Positions 36,153 to 37,111 of a stretch of 37,111 bases of DNA are shown in pieces. The stretch lies in contig CABXPU010000010.1 of NCBI GenBank assembly GCA_902514105.1, positions 1-37,111 on the forward strand. Reading direction: 5' to 3'. This DNA comes from an uncultured SAR86 cluster bacterium. Its GTDB lineage: Bacteria; Pseudomonadota; Gammaproteobacteria; Magnimaribacterales; D2472. Under the pieces are notes generated by a model. That model made no database searches, was not told the DNA's origin, and saw only the letters and a list, made by a program, of their open reading frames with translations. Numbering within the stretch: position 1 is the first letter of the stretch; every line of letters starts with the position of its first letter. Both the position numbers and the translations under genes were made by a program.

Positions 36153-37111
<959 letters not shown>

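Overview
The window looks like chromosome from a streamlined, AT-rich (about one third G+C by eye) marine gammaproteobacterium; SAR86-type bacteria are my best guess. The case rests on gammaproteobacterial gene order (leuCDB-asd-fimV-truA-trpF ... accD-dedD-cvpA-purF; mltF divergent from purL; ppi next to lpxH), on FimV, LpxH and AcnB homologues, and on extreme compaction. The lineage is an inference, since no rRNA or marker phylogeny is available here. I see no insertion sequence, prophage, CRISPR array or integrase, and no gene-free stretch longer than about 100 bases.

Region 1 (2-283): the 3' end of a gene for a cadherin-repeat surface protein. Region 2 (340-13652): one 14-gene co-directional block, aroC-leuC-leuD-leuB-asd-fimV-truA-trpF-trpB-trpA-accD-dedD-cvpA-purF. 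Eleven of its thirteen junctions overlap and the other two gaps are 1 and 2 nt. It joins aromatic, leucine, aspartate-family and tryptophan synthesis to fatty-acid synthesis, tRNA modification, polar/septal envelope proteins and purine synthesis, so a growth-linked superoperon is likely. Region 3 (13645-19699, mostly minus): acnB plus a secreted esterase, a DUF1289 protein, and an operon of three membrane proteins (MAPEG, Bax-inhibitor-1-like, DUF1295).

Region 4 (19780-24608): a umuDC error-prone polymerase operon with a textbook LexA box, a divergent unknown two-TM protein, a cyclophilin-lpxH pair and a sulfotransferase. Region 5 (24670-27694): an ArsC-type reductase, a methyltransferase/SDR pair and a divergent extended-SDR reductase. 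Region 6 (27709-37111): tRNA-Asn, uvrB, a shortened MltF-like lytic transglycosylase, purL, two divergent Nudix hydrolases, a gamma-carbonic-anhydrase-like protein, and the 5' part of alaS running off the window.

Most of this is conserved housekeeping DNA and I found no clear unknown multi-gene system. The most interesting points are: a cyclophilin gene with two plausible starts (secreted versus cytosolic), the second behind a near-perfect Shine-Dalgarno; Asp-to-Glu changes at the catalytic acid positions of both TrpF and TrpA; loss of folC from its usual place; an MltF homologue without its regulatory domain; convergent genes that overlap or abut; and near-leaderless promoter arrangements.
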